Below, piece after piece: positions 17,087-26,733 of a stretch of DNA of 64,000 nt. The stretch covers positions 1-64,000 of the forward strand of contig NZ_JAKKFH010000019.1 in NCBI RefSeq assembly GCF_022230925.1. The letters run 5' to 3'. A program made the translations under genes and the position numbers. Each line of letters starts with the position of its first letter. Position 1 is the first letter of the stretch. This DNA comes from Micromonospora alfalfae. Its GTDB lineage: Bacteria > Actinomycetota > Actinomycetes > Mycobacteriales > Micromonosporaceae. The notes below the pieces were generated by a model. That model did not search any database. It was not told the DNA's origin and saw nothing but the letters and a program-made list of their open reading frames with translations.

Positions 17087-18931
17087 TCAGCCGAAGACGC
17101 TCGCGGTCGCGGCGAGATGCCGGGTCAGCCAGCCGGTGGTGGCCGCACGGGCCGCCTCGGCGTTGGTCCGGGTCAGGAAGTCGTGCCCCTCCCCGGCGAG
17201 CACCAGGTGCCCGTGCGGCACACCGCGGTCGGCGAGGGCCTGGGCGACCTGCGCGGACTCGCCGGCCGGCACGTTCGTGTCGTTGGCGCCGTGGATCAGC
17301 AGCACCGGCACGTCCAGCCGGTCGATGTGGGTCAGCGGGGAGAGGTCGCGCAGCAGATCGGCGTCCCGGTGCGGGTCGCCGTACTTGCTGACGGCGGCGG
17401 CGGCGATCCACGGCTCGGTGCCGGCGAAGAAGGTCCGGAAGTCGGAGATGCCGCACTCGGCGACCCCGGCGGCGAACAGCCCGGGGAAGTTCACCAGCAC
17501 CGCGAGGACCAGGTATCCGCCGTAGGAGCGACCCAGAACGCCGAGCTGGCCGGGCCGGGCGACGCCAGCGTCGACGAGGAAGTCGGCGCAGGCCGCCACG
17601 TCGGCGATCGCGCCGTAGCGGCCGGCGAGGTTGTCGGCGGCGACGAACGAGCGGCCGAACCCGGACGACCCACGGACGTTGGGCGCGAAGACCGCGATGC
17701 CCTTTGCCACCAGGGCCTGGAACAGCGGGTTGTAGCCGGGACGCTCCTGCGCCTCCGGGCCACCGTGCAGGCTGATCGCGGTCGGCCAGGGGCCCGGCCC
17801 TGCCGGGCGGTAGAGCCAGCCGGAGAGCGGCAGCCCGTCCCGGGCGCGCAGGTCGAGAAGTTGCGGTGCGACACCGGCATCGTCGGAGCGCGGGGCGGTG
17901 GCCGGCCGCAGCGGGCGCGGCACCCCTGTCGACGGGTCGACCAGCCACAGCTCCCGGGGCTGCACCGGCCCCTGCGCGGTGAGGCAGAGCAGGCCGCCGT
18001 CGGCGGCGAAGACGGCGTCGCCGAGCACCTCGCCGGGGGCGGTGACGGCCCGCTGCACACCGCTGGCGAAGTCGAGCAGGCTCAGCTCGCTGCGCCCGCC
18101 GTAGGTGTTCCACAGCAACGCGCCGCGCTGCCCGTCCGCGCTGGGCGTGACGTGTTCCAGCTCGGCGTCCGGTCGCCCGGCGAGCCGGGTCGGCGGCTGT
18201 TCCGGTCGGGTCAGGTCGACCCGCACCAACGCGGCGAGTTCGGAGTACGCGTCGGTGCGGGCCAGCACGCTCGTTCCGTCCGGGCCGAACCAGCCCTGGT
18301 CGGTGCTGCCCCGCCCGGTGTCCGGGAACAACCGCCGCCGAACGCCGGTGGCGACGTCGAGCACCTCCAGCCAGCGGGCGTTACGGGGGCCGCGGCGCAG
18401 CAGCGCCACAGCGGCGTCCGGGGTCACGTCCAGGAGGGTGAGCAGGTCGCCCTCAGCGAGCACCCGCCGGTGACCGGTGGCCGCGTCGACCAGCAGGGCC
18501 TGCCCGTGCTCGTCGGTCTCGGTGACCACCAGCGCCGCGCCGTGAGGCAGCCAGCCGGCCAGCGCGGCGCTGCGTCGACCGAACCCGGCGACCTGGTGGC
18601 GTCGCGTGCCGTCGGGGCGTAACACCCACAGCTCGGTGCGGGGCGCGCCACCGGGGGCGACGACACAGGCCAACCACTGGCCGTCCGGGGACCAGCTCAG
18701 CGCGAGGACCGGCTCGTCACCGACTGGCACCGCGACGGGCGCACCCGCGTCGACCTGGCAGACCCAGACGCCGGGCGTGCCGGCCCGGTCGGAGAGGAAC
18801 GCCACCCGACGGCCGTCGGGGGACGGCGCGGGGGCGAACTCCTCGCTGATCGGCACCGGCGGCGACACCGGCCGGTGGCTGGCGGGTCGGGGCCGCCGGG
18901 TGGTGCGCGGCGGCTCAATCCGTACGCTCAT
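17087..18931 (-). CDS. S9-family peptidase (acylaminoacyl-peptidase / prolyl oligopeptidase type)
   Basis: This 614-residue protein has an N-terminal beta-propeller with repeated SPDG and DG-type strands (about 30-350), then an alpha/beta hydrolase domain. The catalytic triad is visible as Ser469 in GRSYGGY, Asp551 in IHGANDTNVP and His583 in AGEGHDF. There is no signal peptide, so it is cytoplasmic and acts on short peptides. Its ATG abuts the TAG stop of the amidotransferase gene with no gap, so translation is coupled. In that setting it may process or recycle the peptide made by the upstream ligase and amidotransferase. This parallels the M42 hydrolase found with N-acetylglutaminylglutamine amide genes in proteobacteria, but the parallel is inference. 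Confidence 0.9.
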   Translation of the reverse strand: MSVRIEPPRTTRRPRPASHRPVSPPVPISEEFAPAPSPDGRRVAFLSDRAGTPGVWVCQVDAGAPVAVPVGDEPVLALSWSPDGQWLACVVAPGGAPRTELWVLRPDGTRRHQVAGFGRRSAALAGWLPHGAALVVTETDEHGQALLVDAATGHRRVLAEGDLLTLLDVTPDAAVALLRRGPRNARWLEVLDVATGVRRRLFPDTGRGSTDQGWFGPDGTSVLARTDAYSELAALVRVDLTRPEQPPTRLAGRPDAELEHVTPSADGQRGALLWNTYGGRSELSLLDFASGVQRAVTAPGEVLGDAVFAADGGLLCLTAQGPVQPRELWLVDPSTGVPRPLRPATAPRSDDAGVAPQLLDLRARDGLPLSGWLYRPAGPGPWPTAISLHGGPEAQERPGYNPLFQALVAKGIAVFAPNVRGSSGFGRSFVAADNLAGRYGAIADVAACADFLVDAGVARPGQLGVLGRSYGGYLVLAVLVNFPGLFAAGVAECGISDFRTFFAGTEPWIAAAAVSKYGDPHRDADLLRDLSPLTHIDRLDVPVLLIHGANDTNVPAGESAQVAQALADRGVPHGHLVLAGEGHDFLTRTNAEAARAATTGWLTRHLAATASVFG

Positions 18932-20710
18932 CTAAACCCCGATCCGCTGCAACCAGAGCTCCAGCAGCCCGAGCTGCCAGAGCGCGTTGGAGCCCAGCGT
19001 GGTCCGCCGGGCGTTCGGCGCGTCCAGCAACTCCTCCAGGTAGTCCTTGCGGAACAGGCCCCGCTCGCGCGCCGGTCCGGCGGTCAGCGCGTCCCGCACG
19101 TCGTCGAGCAGCGGACCGGAGAGGTGCCGGATGGCGGGCACCGGGAAGTAGCCCTTCGGCCTGTCGATCACCTCGTCCGGGACGATGCCCCGGCTCGCCG
19201 CCTTCAGCACCCCCTTGCCGCCGTGGGCCAGCTTCAGGGCCGGTGGGCAGGCCGCGGCCAGCTCGACCACCTCGTGGTCGAGGAACGGCACCCGGGCCTC
19301 CAGCCCCCAGGCCATCGTCATGTTGTCGACCCGCTTGACCGGATCGTCGACGAGCATCACCAGGCTGTCCAGGCGCAGCGCCGCGTCCAGCGCGGTGTCC
19401 GCTCCGGGCGCGCCGAAGTGCGCGGCGACGAACTCCAGGCTGGCGTCATGGTCGAGCATCCACTCGGGCGCCAGGTGCCCGCCGAGCGCGTCGTGGCGAC
19501 GATCGAAGAACACCCGGGCGTACGCCTCGACGGCGTCCGCGCGGGCCACGTTGGCCATCGGCGGGTACCAGTCGTAGCCGGCGAGGATCTCGTCGGCGCC
19601 CTGGCCGGACTGCACCACCGTGATCCGCTGCGAGACCTCCTCGGAAAGCAGGTGGAACGCTACGCAGTCGTGGCTGACCATCGGCTCGCTCATCGCCGCG
19701 ATGGCCTGGTGCACGGCGGGGACGAACCGCTTCGCGCCGATGCGGATCTGCTGGTGGTCGGTGTCGAAGTGGCGGGCCATCAGGTCGGAGTAGTGGAACT
19801 CGTCGCCGCTCTCCCCCGCCGCCGCCTCGAAGCCGATGCTGAAGGTGGCCAGGCCGGTCTGGCCCTGCTCGGCCAGCAGGGCGACGATCAGGCTGGAGTC
19901 GAGACCGCCGGAGAGCAGCACGCCGACCGGCACGTCGGCGACCATCCGCCGTCGTACGGCGGTGCGCAACGCCGCCATGAGCCGTTCCTGCCACTCGTTG
20001 GCGGACATGGCGGGGACGGCGGCCCGGTTGAACCCCGGCCGCCAGTAGGTGGTGTCCGTGCTCCGGCCGTCTGCGGTGATCACCCGCACGGTGGCGGGCG
20101 GCAGCTTGCGGACCCCGGCGAGGATCGTGCGCGGCGGCGGCACCACCGAGTGGAAGCTCATGTAGTGGTGCAGCGCCACCGGGTCGAGGTCGGTGTCCAC
20201 GTCACCGGCGGCGAGCAACGCCGGCACTGTCGAGGCGAAGCGCACCCGGCCCGGCCCTTCGGCCAGGTAGAGCGGTTTGATGCCGAGCCGGTCCCGGGCC
20301 AGCACCACCGTGTGCGTGTCCAGCTCGACCAGGGCGAACGCGAACATCCCGTAGAACCGCTCGACGCAGGCCGCCCCCCACCTGTGGTACGCCTTGAGGA
20401 TCACCTCGGTGTCCGAGGTGGACCGGAAGGAGTAGCCGGCGGTGGTCAGCTCGTCGCGCAGCTCCCGGTAGTTGTAGATACAGCCGTTGAAGACAGTGGC
20501 CAGACCCAGCTCGGTGTCGACCATCGGCTGGGCGCCCGCGTCGGACAGGTCGATGATGCGCAGCCGGCGGTGCACCAGGGCCACCGGCCCGTGCTGCCAC
20601 CGACCCTCGCCGTCCGGGCCCCGGGAGGCCAGGGCGGGGAGCATCCGCTCGACGGCGGCCAGGTCCGGCGGCGCTCCGTCGAGGCGGAACTCGCCTCCGA
20701 TACCGCACAT
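18932..20710 (-). CDS. Asparagine-synthase-like amidotransferase (N-acetylglutaminylglutamine amidotransferase type)
   Basis: The 592 residues start MCGIGG, so Cys2 becomes the N-terminal nucleophile of a class II glutamine amidotransferase, followed by HRRLRIIDLS, FNGCIYNY and SDTEVILKAY. The synthetase half has the PP-loop SGGLDSS and the segment GQGADEILAGYDWYP. The overall length and the RPKGYFPVPAIRHLSGP segment fit the TIGR03104-type amidotransferase that makes the terminal amide of N-acetylglutaminylglutamine amide, rather than plain AsnB. It would transfer ammonia from glutamine to an AMP-activated carboxylate. The start at 20710 follows AGAGG. It lies 99 bases after the ligase gene and directly before the S9 peptidase. 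Confidence 0.85.
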   Translation of the reverse strand: MCGIGGEFRLDGAPPDLAAVERMLPALASRGPDGEGRWQHGPVALVHRRLRIIDLSDAGAQPMVDTELGLATVFNGCIYNYRELRDELTTAGYSFRSTSDTEVILKAYHRWGAACVERFYGMFAFALVELDTHTVVLARDRLGIKPLYLAEGPGRVRFASTVPALLAAGDVDTDLDPVALHHYMSFHSVVPPPRTILAGVRKLPPATVRVITADGRSTDTTYWRPGFNRAAVPAMSANEWQERLMAALRTAVRRRMVADVPVGVLLSGGLDSSLIVALLAEQGQTGLATFSIGFEAAAGESGDEFHYSDLMARHFDTDHQQIRIGAKRFVPAVHQAIAAMSEPMVSHDCVAFHLLSEEVSQRITVVQSGQGADEILAGYDWYPPMANVARADAVEAYARVFFDRRHDALGGHLAPEWMLDHDASLEFVAAHFGAPGADTALDAALRLDSLVMLVDDPVKRVDNMTMAWGLEARVPFLDHEVVELAAACPPALKLAHGGKGVLKAASRGIVPDEVIDRPKGYFPVPAIRHLSGPLLDDVRDALTAGPARERGLFRKDYLEELLDAPNARRTTLGSNALWQLGLLELWLQRIGV

Positions 20711-20809
20711 GGCGTACACCTCTCATCGGCTGGATCCGCTGGGGGCCGCTGACCGGTCCAGGCTTGGCGGCCCGGGTTGCGTCCCGATGACGGGTGGGTC
20801 AAGCGTCGG

Positions 20810-23479
20810 TTACGCCGACTGTTCGTCGGCTCCACCGAGCAGCCAGGTGTCCTTCGACCCGCCGCCGCGCGACGAGTTGACGATCATGCTGCCGGCCGGC
20901 GCCACCCGGGTCAGTGCCACCGGCGCGACCTCGGCGGTGTCACCCAGGAACACGAACGCCCGCAGGTCGACGTGACGGGGAGCCAGCGCCGTGCCGTCGA
21001 AGACCGGGTGGGTGGTCAGCGCGATCATCTCCTGGGCGATCCACCGGTGCGGGGCCGCGAGGATCTGCTCCCGGACGGCGGCCAACTCCTCCACCTCGGC
21101 GCGGGGGCCGATCACCACCCGGTCACCGCCGTACCCGTCGACCGGCTTGAGCACCAGCTCGTCGAGCCGGCTCAGCACCTCGGCCCGCTGCTCGGGCAGC
21201 CCACACAGGTACGTCGGCACGTCCCCGAGCAGCGGCTTCTCGCCCAGGTAGTACTCGATCAGCCGGGGCACGTACGCGTACAGGGCCTTGTCGTCACCGA
21301 CACCGTTGCCCAGCGCGTTGGCCAGCGTGAGCCGCCCGGCGTGCACTGCGGCGAGCAGCGGCCAGCCCAGCGGCACCCCGTCCGCGCCGGGCGCGTGCAG
21401 CAGCGCCTCCTCGTCCATCCGCAGGTAGATCACGTCGACCTCGCGGCGGCAGCCCTCGCGGACCAGTCGGACCCGGCCCTCCTCCACCAGCAGGTCGCTG
21501 GTCTCGGTCAGCGGCACACCCATCTCGTCGGCGAGCAGCCGATGCTCGAACCACGCCGGGTCACCGGGGCCGCCGCTGAGCACCACCACGGCGGGGTCGT
21601 CGGCAGCGGCGGGCGCGGCGGCGACCAGCGCCCGGTACAGCATCGCCGGCGTCTCGTCGGCGGGCAGCAGATCCTCCGGCACCGGCAGCTCCGGCAACAC
21701 CGCCTGGGTCAGTCGACGGTTCTGCACCGCGTAGCCGATCCCGGAGGGCACCCGCAGGTTGTCCTCCAGCACGTACCAGCCGCCGTCCGGGTCCCGGACG
21801 AGGTCGGTGCCGGACACCTGGGCGCGGGTGCCCCGACGGCCCATGAGCGCGCCTGTCGGGCGCAGCCCGGGTGAGGACTCCACCACCCACGCCGGCACCA
21901 CACCGTCGGCCACCACGGCACGGTCGGCGTAGACGTCGCGCAGGAACGCGTCGAGGGCACGGGCGCGTTGCACCAGGCCGGTCCGCAGGGTCCGCCAGTC
22001 GGCGGCGGGCACCACCCGGGGCACCAGGTCGACCGGGAAGAGCCGGGTGCTCGCCTCGCCGGCCACGCTGAACGTCACGCCTCGGGCCCGCTGCTCCTCG
22101 TCCCGGTCGTGTTCGCGTTGACGCAGGGCCCCGGCGCCGAGTTGGCGCAGGGCCGCGAGCATCGGGGCGTACGCCGGTTGCGGTCCGGCCGGTCCGAAGA
22201 CCTCGTCGCCGGCGTCGACGTACGTGGGCAGCGCCGGCGGTGTCGGCGCACCCGGCAGCGGAGCACGGACCCGGCCCCGGGTCTCGTCGAGCAGCAGGTC
22301 GACCACGTCGGCCAACCGACCCCGTCGCTCGTACGCCCGCCGCTGCCGCGCGGCGCAGCTGCCACGTTCCAGCGCGTACCGGGTCAGCTCGCTGACCTGC
22401 TCCCAGTCCCCGGTCGCCACCAGCTGTGGGCGCAGGTCGGTCACCAGGCGGCGGACCGCCTGGGCGGCCGGCACCGGTCGGGCCGACCGGGGCAGGTCGA
22501 GCAGGTCACCTTCCAACCCGGAGCGGGCGGCCCGCCACACGGCGGCGCGCAGTACCGGTGGTCGCACGGCAGTGCGTTCCACACCGGCGCGCAGGGCGGC
22601 GACCTCCCGTCGGACGAGCGCCCGGAACAGACCGGTGAGCAGGACGATGGTCTCGACGTCGGGGTTGGCGTCGGTGATCCGCAGCTCCACCGTGGGCACG
22701 TGCGCCGACGGCCGGACGTCGAAATAGATCATGGCGGGGTCGGTGATGGTCTCGGAAGAGATCAGCTCGGCGACCAACGCCTCGTGGTCGGCGGCGCTGG
22801 TCACCTCGCCCGGGTCACCGGCGGTGGGCCAGCGCTGCCAGACCAGGGAGCGGACGCTGGCGTAGCCACTGTCCTGACCCATCCAGTACGGCGAGCTGGT
22901 GGAGAGGGCGAGCAGCACCGGCAGCCACGGCTGGACCCGGCGGGTGACCGCCACCGCGAGGTCCCGGTCGGAAACACCGACGTGCACCTGCGCGCCGCAG
23001 ATCAACTGCTCCCGGGCGAGCATCTGATACTCGTCGAGCATCCGCCGGTAGCGGGAGGTGGGGGTGACACTCGGGTCGCCGTCGGCGCGCAGCGGCACCG
23101 TACCGGCCGCCACGATGCCCAGACCGGCCCGGTCGGCGACCTGGACGGCCGCCTGACGCAGCCGGGTCAGCTCGGCGCGGATCTCGTCCAGGGTGCGGCA
23201 GACAGCGGTGTTGGTCTCCACCACGCTGCGGTGCAGTTCGGCGGTGAACGAGGCCGCCGGCAACCGGTCGAGCAACTCCCCGGCGCGGGGCACCAGCTCC
23301 CGGGTGTGCAGGTCGACGACGTGGAACTCCTCTTCCACCCCGATCGTGGCCAGGTCCGCCGGGTCGCCGTCGTCCAGCGACAGGACCGGATTCGTACGGG
23401 GGGTGGGCAGCGTCCGGCCGTTGCCGGACCGGCCCACCGGCTCGTCGTACGTCGGCGCGTTCGTGGTGTTGTCGGCCAT
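20810..23479 (-). CDS. Fused GCS2/YbdK carboxylate-amine ligase and circularly permuted ATP-grasp enzyme
   Basis: This is an 889-residue two-domain protein. Residues about 45-400 are glutamate-cysteine ligase family 2 (IGVEEEFHVVD, GAQVHVGVSDRDLAV, STSSPYWMG, VELRITDANPD). Residues about 440-870 are a type 2 circularly permuted ATP-grasp domain (RLFPVDLVPRV, VLEDNLRVPSGIGY, NALGNGVGDDKALYAYV, LVLKPVDGYGGDRVV, VDLRAFVFLG, VNSSRGGGSKDTW). GCS2 enzymes join an amino acid to a gamma- or alpha-carboxylate and CP-ATP-grasp enzymes form a further amide bond, so one polypeptide could build a di- or tripeptide. The downstream amidotransferase would then amidate it. The start is ATG 23479, with only a weak GGGGTG site. 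The product is unknown. Confidence 0.85.
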   Translation of the reverse strand: MADNTTNAPTYDEPVGRSGNGRTLPTPRTNPVLSLDDGDPADLATIGVEEEFHVVDLHTRELVPRAGELLDRLPAASFTAELHRSVVETNTAVCRTLDEIRAELTRLRQAAVQVADRAGLGIVAAGTVPLRADGDPSVTPTSRYRRMLDEYQMLAREQLICGAQVHVGVSDRDLAVAVTRRVQPWLPVLLALSTSSPYWMGQDSGYASVRSLVWQRWPTAGDPGEVTSAADHEALVAELISSETITDPAMIYFDVRPSAHVPTVELRITDANPDVETIVLLTGLFRALVRREVAALRAGVERTAVRPPVLRAAVWRAARSGLEGDLLDLPRSARPVPAAQAVRRLVTDLRPQLVATGDWEQVSELTRYALERGSCAARQRRAYERRGRLADVVDLLLDETRGRVRAPLPGAPTPPALPTYVDAGDEVFGPAGPQPAYAPMLAALRQLGAGALRQREHDRDEEQRARGVTFSVAGEASTRLFPVDLVPRVVPAADWRTLRTGLVQRARALDAFLRDVYADRAVVADGVVPAWVVESSPGLRPTGALMGRRGTRAQVSGTDLVRDPDGGWYVLEDNLRVPSGIGYAVQNRRLTQAVLPELPVPEDLLPADETPAMLYRALVAAAPAAADDPAVVVLSGGPGDPAWFEHRLLADEMGVPLTETSDLLVEEGRVRLVREGCRREVDVIYLRMDEEALLHAPGADGVPLGWPLLAAVHAGRLTLANALGNGVGDDKALYAYVPRLIEYYLGEKPLLGDVPTYLCGLPEQRAEVLSRLDELVLKPVDGYGGDRVVIGPRAEVEELAAVREQILAAPHRWIAQEMIALTTHPVFDGTALAPRHVDLRAFVFLGDTAEVAPVALTRVAPAGSMIVNSSRGGGSKDTWLLGGADEQSA

Positions 23480-23591
23480 TGTCACCCCGGTTCGCGTGTC
23501 GGTGGTCTGGCTGTCCGACGAGCGTTCCCAGGGTTGGTACCGGGGGTGTTTCCGGCGCGTTAAGGTGACGCGCCCGTTCTGTTCGCGCTGC

Positions 23592-24158
23592 TCAGCGTCG
23601 CGCAGCCCGGTACTCGATGGCCGCAGCGACCCGGTCGGCGGTGGCGGCGTCGAGTTCCCGTTCCGTGAGCCACAGGCCCAGATCGAGTCCGGCCGACAGC
23701 GCGCCGGCGGTGACCCGGTCACCGTCGTCGACCACCCGCTCGTCGAGGACTGTGACGTCGTGCGCGCGCAACTCGTCGTACGCGTTGCGGTTGGTGGTCG
23801 CCCGCCGACCCGTCAGCAGGCCGGCGGACGCGAGCACCAGCGCACCGGTGCACACCGACGCCATCCACCGGGCCGATGGTGCCAGCGCGGCCAGCCTCGC
23901 CGGCAGCACACCGCGCTGCGCCTGCGCCCAGGCACCCTCGGGCGCCCGGTTCAGCCATCCGCCACCCGGGACGATCACACCGTCGGCCCGACCCAGCACC
24001 TCGGGGACCTGGAGTTGGACGCCCCGCATGCTGGTGACCAGCCCCGACCGTTCGACGGCGACCAGCGCCACGTCGAAACCGGCCATCGACAACACCTCGA
24101 ACGGCCCGAAGACGTCCAGTTCGTCGAAGCCGTCGAACACCACGATCTCGATTCGCAT
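23592..24158 (-). CDS. DJ-1/PfpI-family protein
   Basis: The 188 residues open with IEIVVFDGFDELDVFGPFEVL, and have VIVPGGGW and the nucleophile elbow ASVCTGALVLASAGLL, the glutamine-amidotransferase-like fold of DJ-1/PfpI proteins. The Cys in VCTGA is the predicted reactive residue. There is no DNA-binding domain, unlike the neighbouring GlxA regulator, which it resembles in its N-terminal half. Members include chaperone/deglycase-like proteins, isonitrile hydratases and proteins of unknown role. It is divergent from the GlxA-type regulator (53-base gap), implying joint control. Confidence 0.88.
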   Translation of the reverse strand: MRIEIVVFDGFDELDVFGPFEVLSMAGFDVALVAVERSGLVTSMRGVQLQVPEVLGRADGVIVPGGGWLNRAPEGAWAQAQRGVLPARLAALAPSARWMASVCTGALVLASAGLLTGRRATTNRNAYDELRAHDVTVLDERVVDDGDRVTAGALSAGLDLGLWLTERELDAATADRVAAAIEYRAARR

Positions 24159-24211
24159 ACGGCCCAGAATCTCCCGTCGAGCGGGCGGCGACGAGTGGCA
24201 TCCTTGCCATC

Positions 24212-25156
24212 ATGCGTAAGAGTTCCGCCACGCATCAGGTCGCCGTTCTCGCCCTGCCCAGAGTCGTCGCCTTCGATCTGACCATCGCGACGCAGGTGTT
24301 CGGCCACGAGGGCCACGGTCGGTACGCGATGACTGTGTGCGCACTGGACGGTGGCTCGGTCACCACCACCACCGCCGGCCTGGAGCTGACCGTCGCCGCG
24401 ACGCTTGACGCCCTCGACGATGCCGACACGGTGATCGTGCCCGGGTTCCGCCGTGGCCCGGCACCGACGCGCGCCCTCGAAGCGCTACGGCTCGCCCACC
24501 GTCGTGGCGCTCGCATCGCGTCGATCTGCACCGGCGCCTTCGCGCTGGCCCAGGCCGGTCTGCTCGACGGCCGCCGCGCGACGACCCACTGGGCGCACGC
24601 CGACGCGCTCGCCCACGAGCACCCACTGGTGTCAGTGGACGCGGGTGCGCTCTACATCGACGAAGGTAAGGTGCTCACCAGCGCCGGACTCGCCGCCGGT
24701 CTTGACATGTGCCTCTACCTCGTCGGCCGCGACCACGGGCAGGCTGTCGCCATCCAACGGGCCCGGCACATGGTCACACCACTGCACCGGGCCGGCGGTC
24801 AGGCCCAGTTCATTCCGGTCGACGTAACGGGTCCGGACGACGAGTTGGCCGCTGTCACCGCTTGGGCGAGCGGCAATCTGCACCGCCCGATCACCGTCGC
24901 GGACCTTGCCCGGCAGGGTGTGATGTCCAGCCGTACGCTGCACCGTGCCTTTCAGAGTCGGCTTCGGATGAGCCCACGAGCCTGGCTGATCCAGCAACGG
25001 CTGCGCGCCGCCTGCACTCTGCTCGAGGACGGCGGAATCACCATCGACGAGGTCGCACGGCGCACCGGCCTGGGCACGGCGACCAACCTCCGTGCGCATT
25101 TCCAGCGGGCCTTCGCCACCACCCCTACCGCGTACCGGCGGGCTTTCACCCCCTGA
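24212..25156 (+). CDS. GlxA-family AraC regulator with DJ-1/PfpI sensor domain
   Basis: This 314-residue protein combines a DJ-1/PfpI domain (VAVLALPRVVAFDLTIATQV, TVIVPGFRRG, IASICTGAFALAQAGLLDGR) with a C-terminal AraC double HTH (ITVADLARQGVMSSRTLHRAF, ITIDEVARRTGLGTATNLRAHF). Regulators of this class often activate genes for amino-acid derivative, quaternary amine or stress metabolism, with the DJ-1 part sensing the ligand. The divergent stand-alone DJ-1 gene is the likeliest target. Confidence 0.9.
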   Translation: MRKSSATHQVAVLALPRVVAFDLTIATQVFGHEGHGRYAMTVCALDGGSVTTTTAGLELTVAATLDALDDADTVIVPGFRRGPAPTRALEALRLAHRRGARIASICTGAFALAQAGLLDGRRATTHWAHADALAHEHPLVSVDAGALYIDEGKVLTSAGLAAGLDMCLYLVGRDHGQAVAIQRARHMVTPLHRAGGQAQFIPVDVTGPDDELAAVTAWASGNLHRPITVADLARQGVMSSRTLHRAFQSRLRMSPRAWLIQQRLRAACTLLEDGGITIDEVARRTGLGTATNLRAHFQRAFATTPTAYRRAFTP

Positions 25157-25186
25157 CCCTGCGACGGTGGTCGTGCTGGGGGTCGG

Positions 25187-25227
25187 TGATGTCGGGGTGT
25201 CCCGCCGGCCTGGACACCCCGACATCA
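25187..25227. terminator. Bidirectional terminator, 16-bp perfect stem
   Basis: The arms tgatgtcggggtgtcc and ggacaccccgacatca are perfectly complementary around a 9-nt loop. It lies between the convergent ends of the GlxA-type regulator and the GH5 cellulase. Confidence 0.85.
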
Positions 25228-25269
25228 GCAGTCTCGATTCGAACAATCCCGGTCAAGGCGCCGCCGGGA

Positions 25270-26622
25270 TCACCTCATGTTCGCCACCACGAACGGCGCG
25301 TGGCCGTGCAGGTAGTTGGTCCACCCGCCGGTCACCGGCGCCCCCGGGCTGAGCAGGTTCGTGGTGTCGGTGCCGACGTCGAGTTTCCAGGCCGTCCAGG
25401 AAATGCCGTTCGCCTTCATCCAGTCGATCCAGGACTGCGCCTCCGGCAGACAGGACCGGCCGTCGAGGCCGCCGTCGGCGTTACTGGCGCCCCACTCCGT
25501 GACGAACAGCGCCAGACCCGCGCGGATCGCCGCGTCGCCCTTGGCGCGCAGCGACGCCCCGTGCGTGCAGGAGTAGAAGTGCAGGGTGTACATCAGGTTG
25601 GTGCCGGTGACCGGGCTGGCCGCCGCGACGTCCACGTCCTGTGACCAGGTCGGGGTGCCGAGCACGACGATGTTGTCCGGGTCGGCGGCGCGGATCGCGG
25701 ACACCACCGCCTGGTGGTACGGCTTGATGACATTGGTCCAGCTCACCTGGAGCGGCTCGTTGTAGGGCTCCCAGATGACGTTGGGCAGGTGGCCGTACCG
25801 GCGGGCCAGGTCACCGAAGAACGCCACCGCCTGGGACTGGTTGTTCTGCGCCTCGTGCGCGTGCCAGTCGACGATCACGTAGACCCCGGCGGTGACGGCG
25901 TTGTTGATGATGGTCTCCACCTGCGCGCGCGCCTTGGCCGGGTCACTGAGGTACGCCCCCGCCGGCTCCACGCCCATGGCCGCGCGGATCACCTGGAGAT
26001 TCCAGTTGTCGCGCATCCAGGTCAACGCGGAGAGGTTCTCGGCGTACGGGGCCGTCTCCCAGTTGAGCCACATGCTGCTGATGCCCCGCAGCTGCACCCG
26101 CGCGCCGGACCTGTCGCACATCGTGGTGCCGCAGACCCGCAGTTGCCCGTGTCGCTCGACCGGCGTGCCGGTGGTCGGCGGCGGGGTCGTCGGGGGCGGG
26201 GTGGTGGGCGGCGGCGTGGTCGGGGGCGGGCCGCCGGCGCAGGACGCGCCGTTCACCGTGCAGTTGACCGGGGTGCCGGTGCCGTTGACGAGGAAGCCGA
26301 ACGAGGTGGAGGCGCCGGCGGCGAGGGTGCCGTTCCAGGACACGTTGGCGAAGGTGTAGTGGCTGCCCGAGGTCGTCTGTTGCGCGTTCCACGACTGGCT
26401 GACCGCCGAGGAGGACGGCAGGTCGAACTCGACCCGCCAGCTGGTGATCGGTGCGGAGGTGTCGTTGGTGACGGTGACCTGCCCCTGGTAGCCGTTGCCC
26501 CAGTTGTTCGTCACCGAGAACACGGCCCTCGCCGCGCTGGCCGGTGTGGCGGCGACCACTGCCACCCCACCGGCGAGCAGGCCGGCGACGGCCAGGGTCG
26601 TGACAAGTCTCAGTGTGCGCAT
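25270..26622 (-). CDS. Secreted GH5 endoglucanase with N-terminal CBM2
   Basis: This 450-residue protein has a signal peptide (cleavage after TPASA, about residue 30), then a CBM2 (residues about 31-130: VTNNWGNGYQGQVTVTND, SWNAQ, WNGTLAAGAS), a PPPTT linker (131-155) and a GH5 domain. The proton donor is Glu289 in WEPYNEP and the nucleophile Glu376 in FVTEWG. The HFYSCTHG segment supports the GH5_2-like cellulase group. It would cleave internal beta-1,4-glucan bonds outside the cell, with the CBM2 anchoring it to crystalline cellulose. The start was placed at the ATG before the signal peptide. Confidence 0.92.
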   Translation of the reverse strand: MRTLRLVTTLAVAGLLAGGVAVVAATPASAARAVFSVTNNWGNGYQGQVTVTNDTSAPITSWRVEFDLPSSSAVSQSWNAQQTTSGSHYTFANVSWNGTLAAGASTSFGFLVNGTGTPVNCTVNGASCAGGPPPTTPPPTTPPPTTPPPTTGTPVERHGQLRVCGTTMCDRSGARVQLRGISSMWLNWETAPYAENLSALTWMRDNWNLQVIRAAMGVEPAGAYLSDPAKARAQVETIINNAVTAGVYVIVDWHAHEAQNNQSQAVAFFGDLARRYGHLPNVIWEPYNEPLQVSWTNVIKPYHQAVVSAIRAADPDNIVVLGTPTWSQDVDVAAASPVTGTNLMYTLHFYSCTHGASLRAKGDAAIRAGLALFVTEWGASNADGGLDGRSCLPEAQSWIDWMKANGISWTAWKLDVGTDTTNLLSPGAPVTGGWTNYLHGHAPFVVANMR

Positions 26623-26733
26623 GCGGAACCCGCTTCGGATCGACGGTGGTGGTCTGAGGCGGGGCGGCGCCTGCGCGCACAATATCGATCAATGACTATG
26701 GGAGCAAGGTGGGGGCGCTGGCCCCCGCGGCGC

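Noticed and set aside
17117..18622. Long plus-strand frame opposite the S9 peptidase
   Set aside because: The opposite strand has an intact catalytic triad; the plus frame shows only GC-driven repetitive residues and no ribosome site of note.
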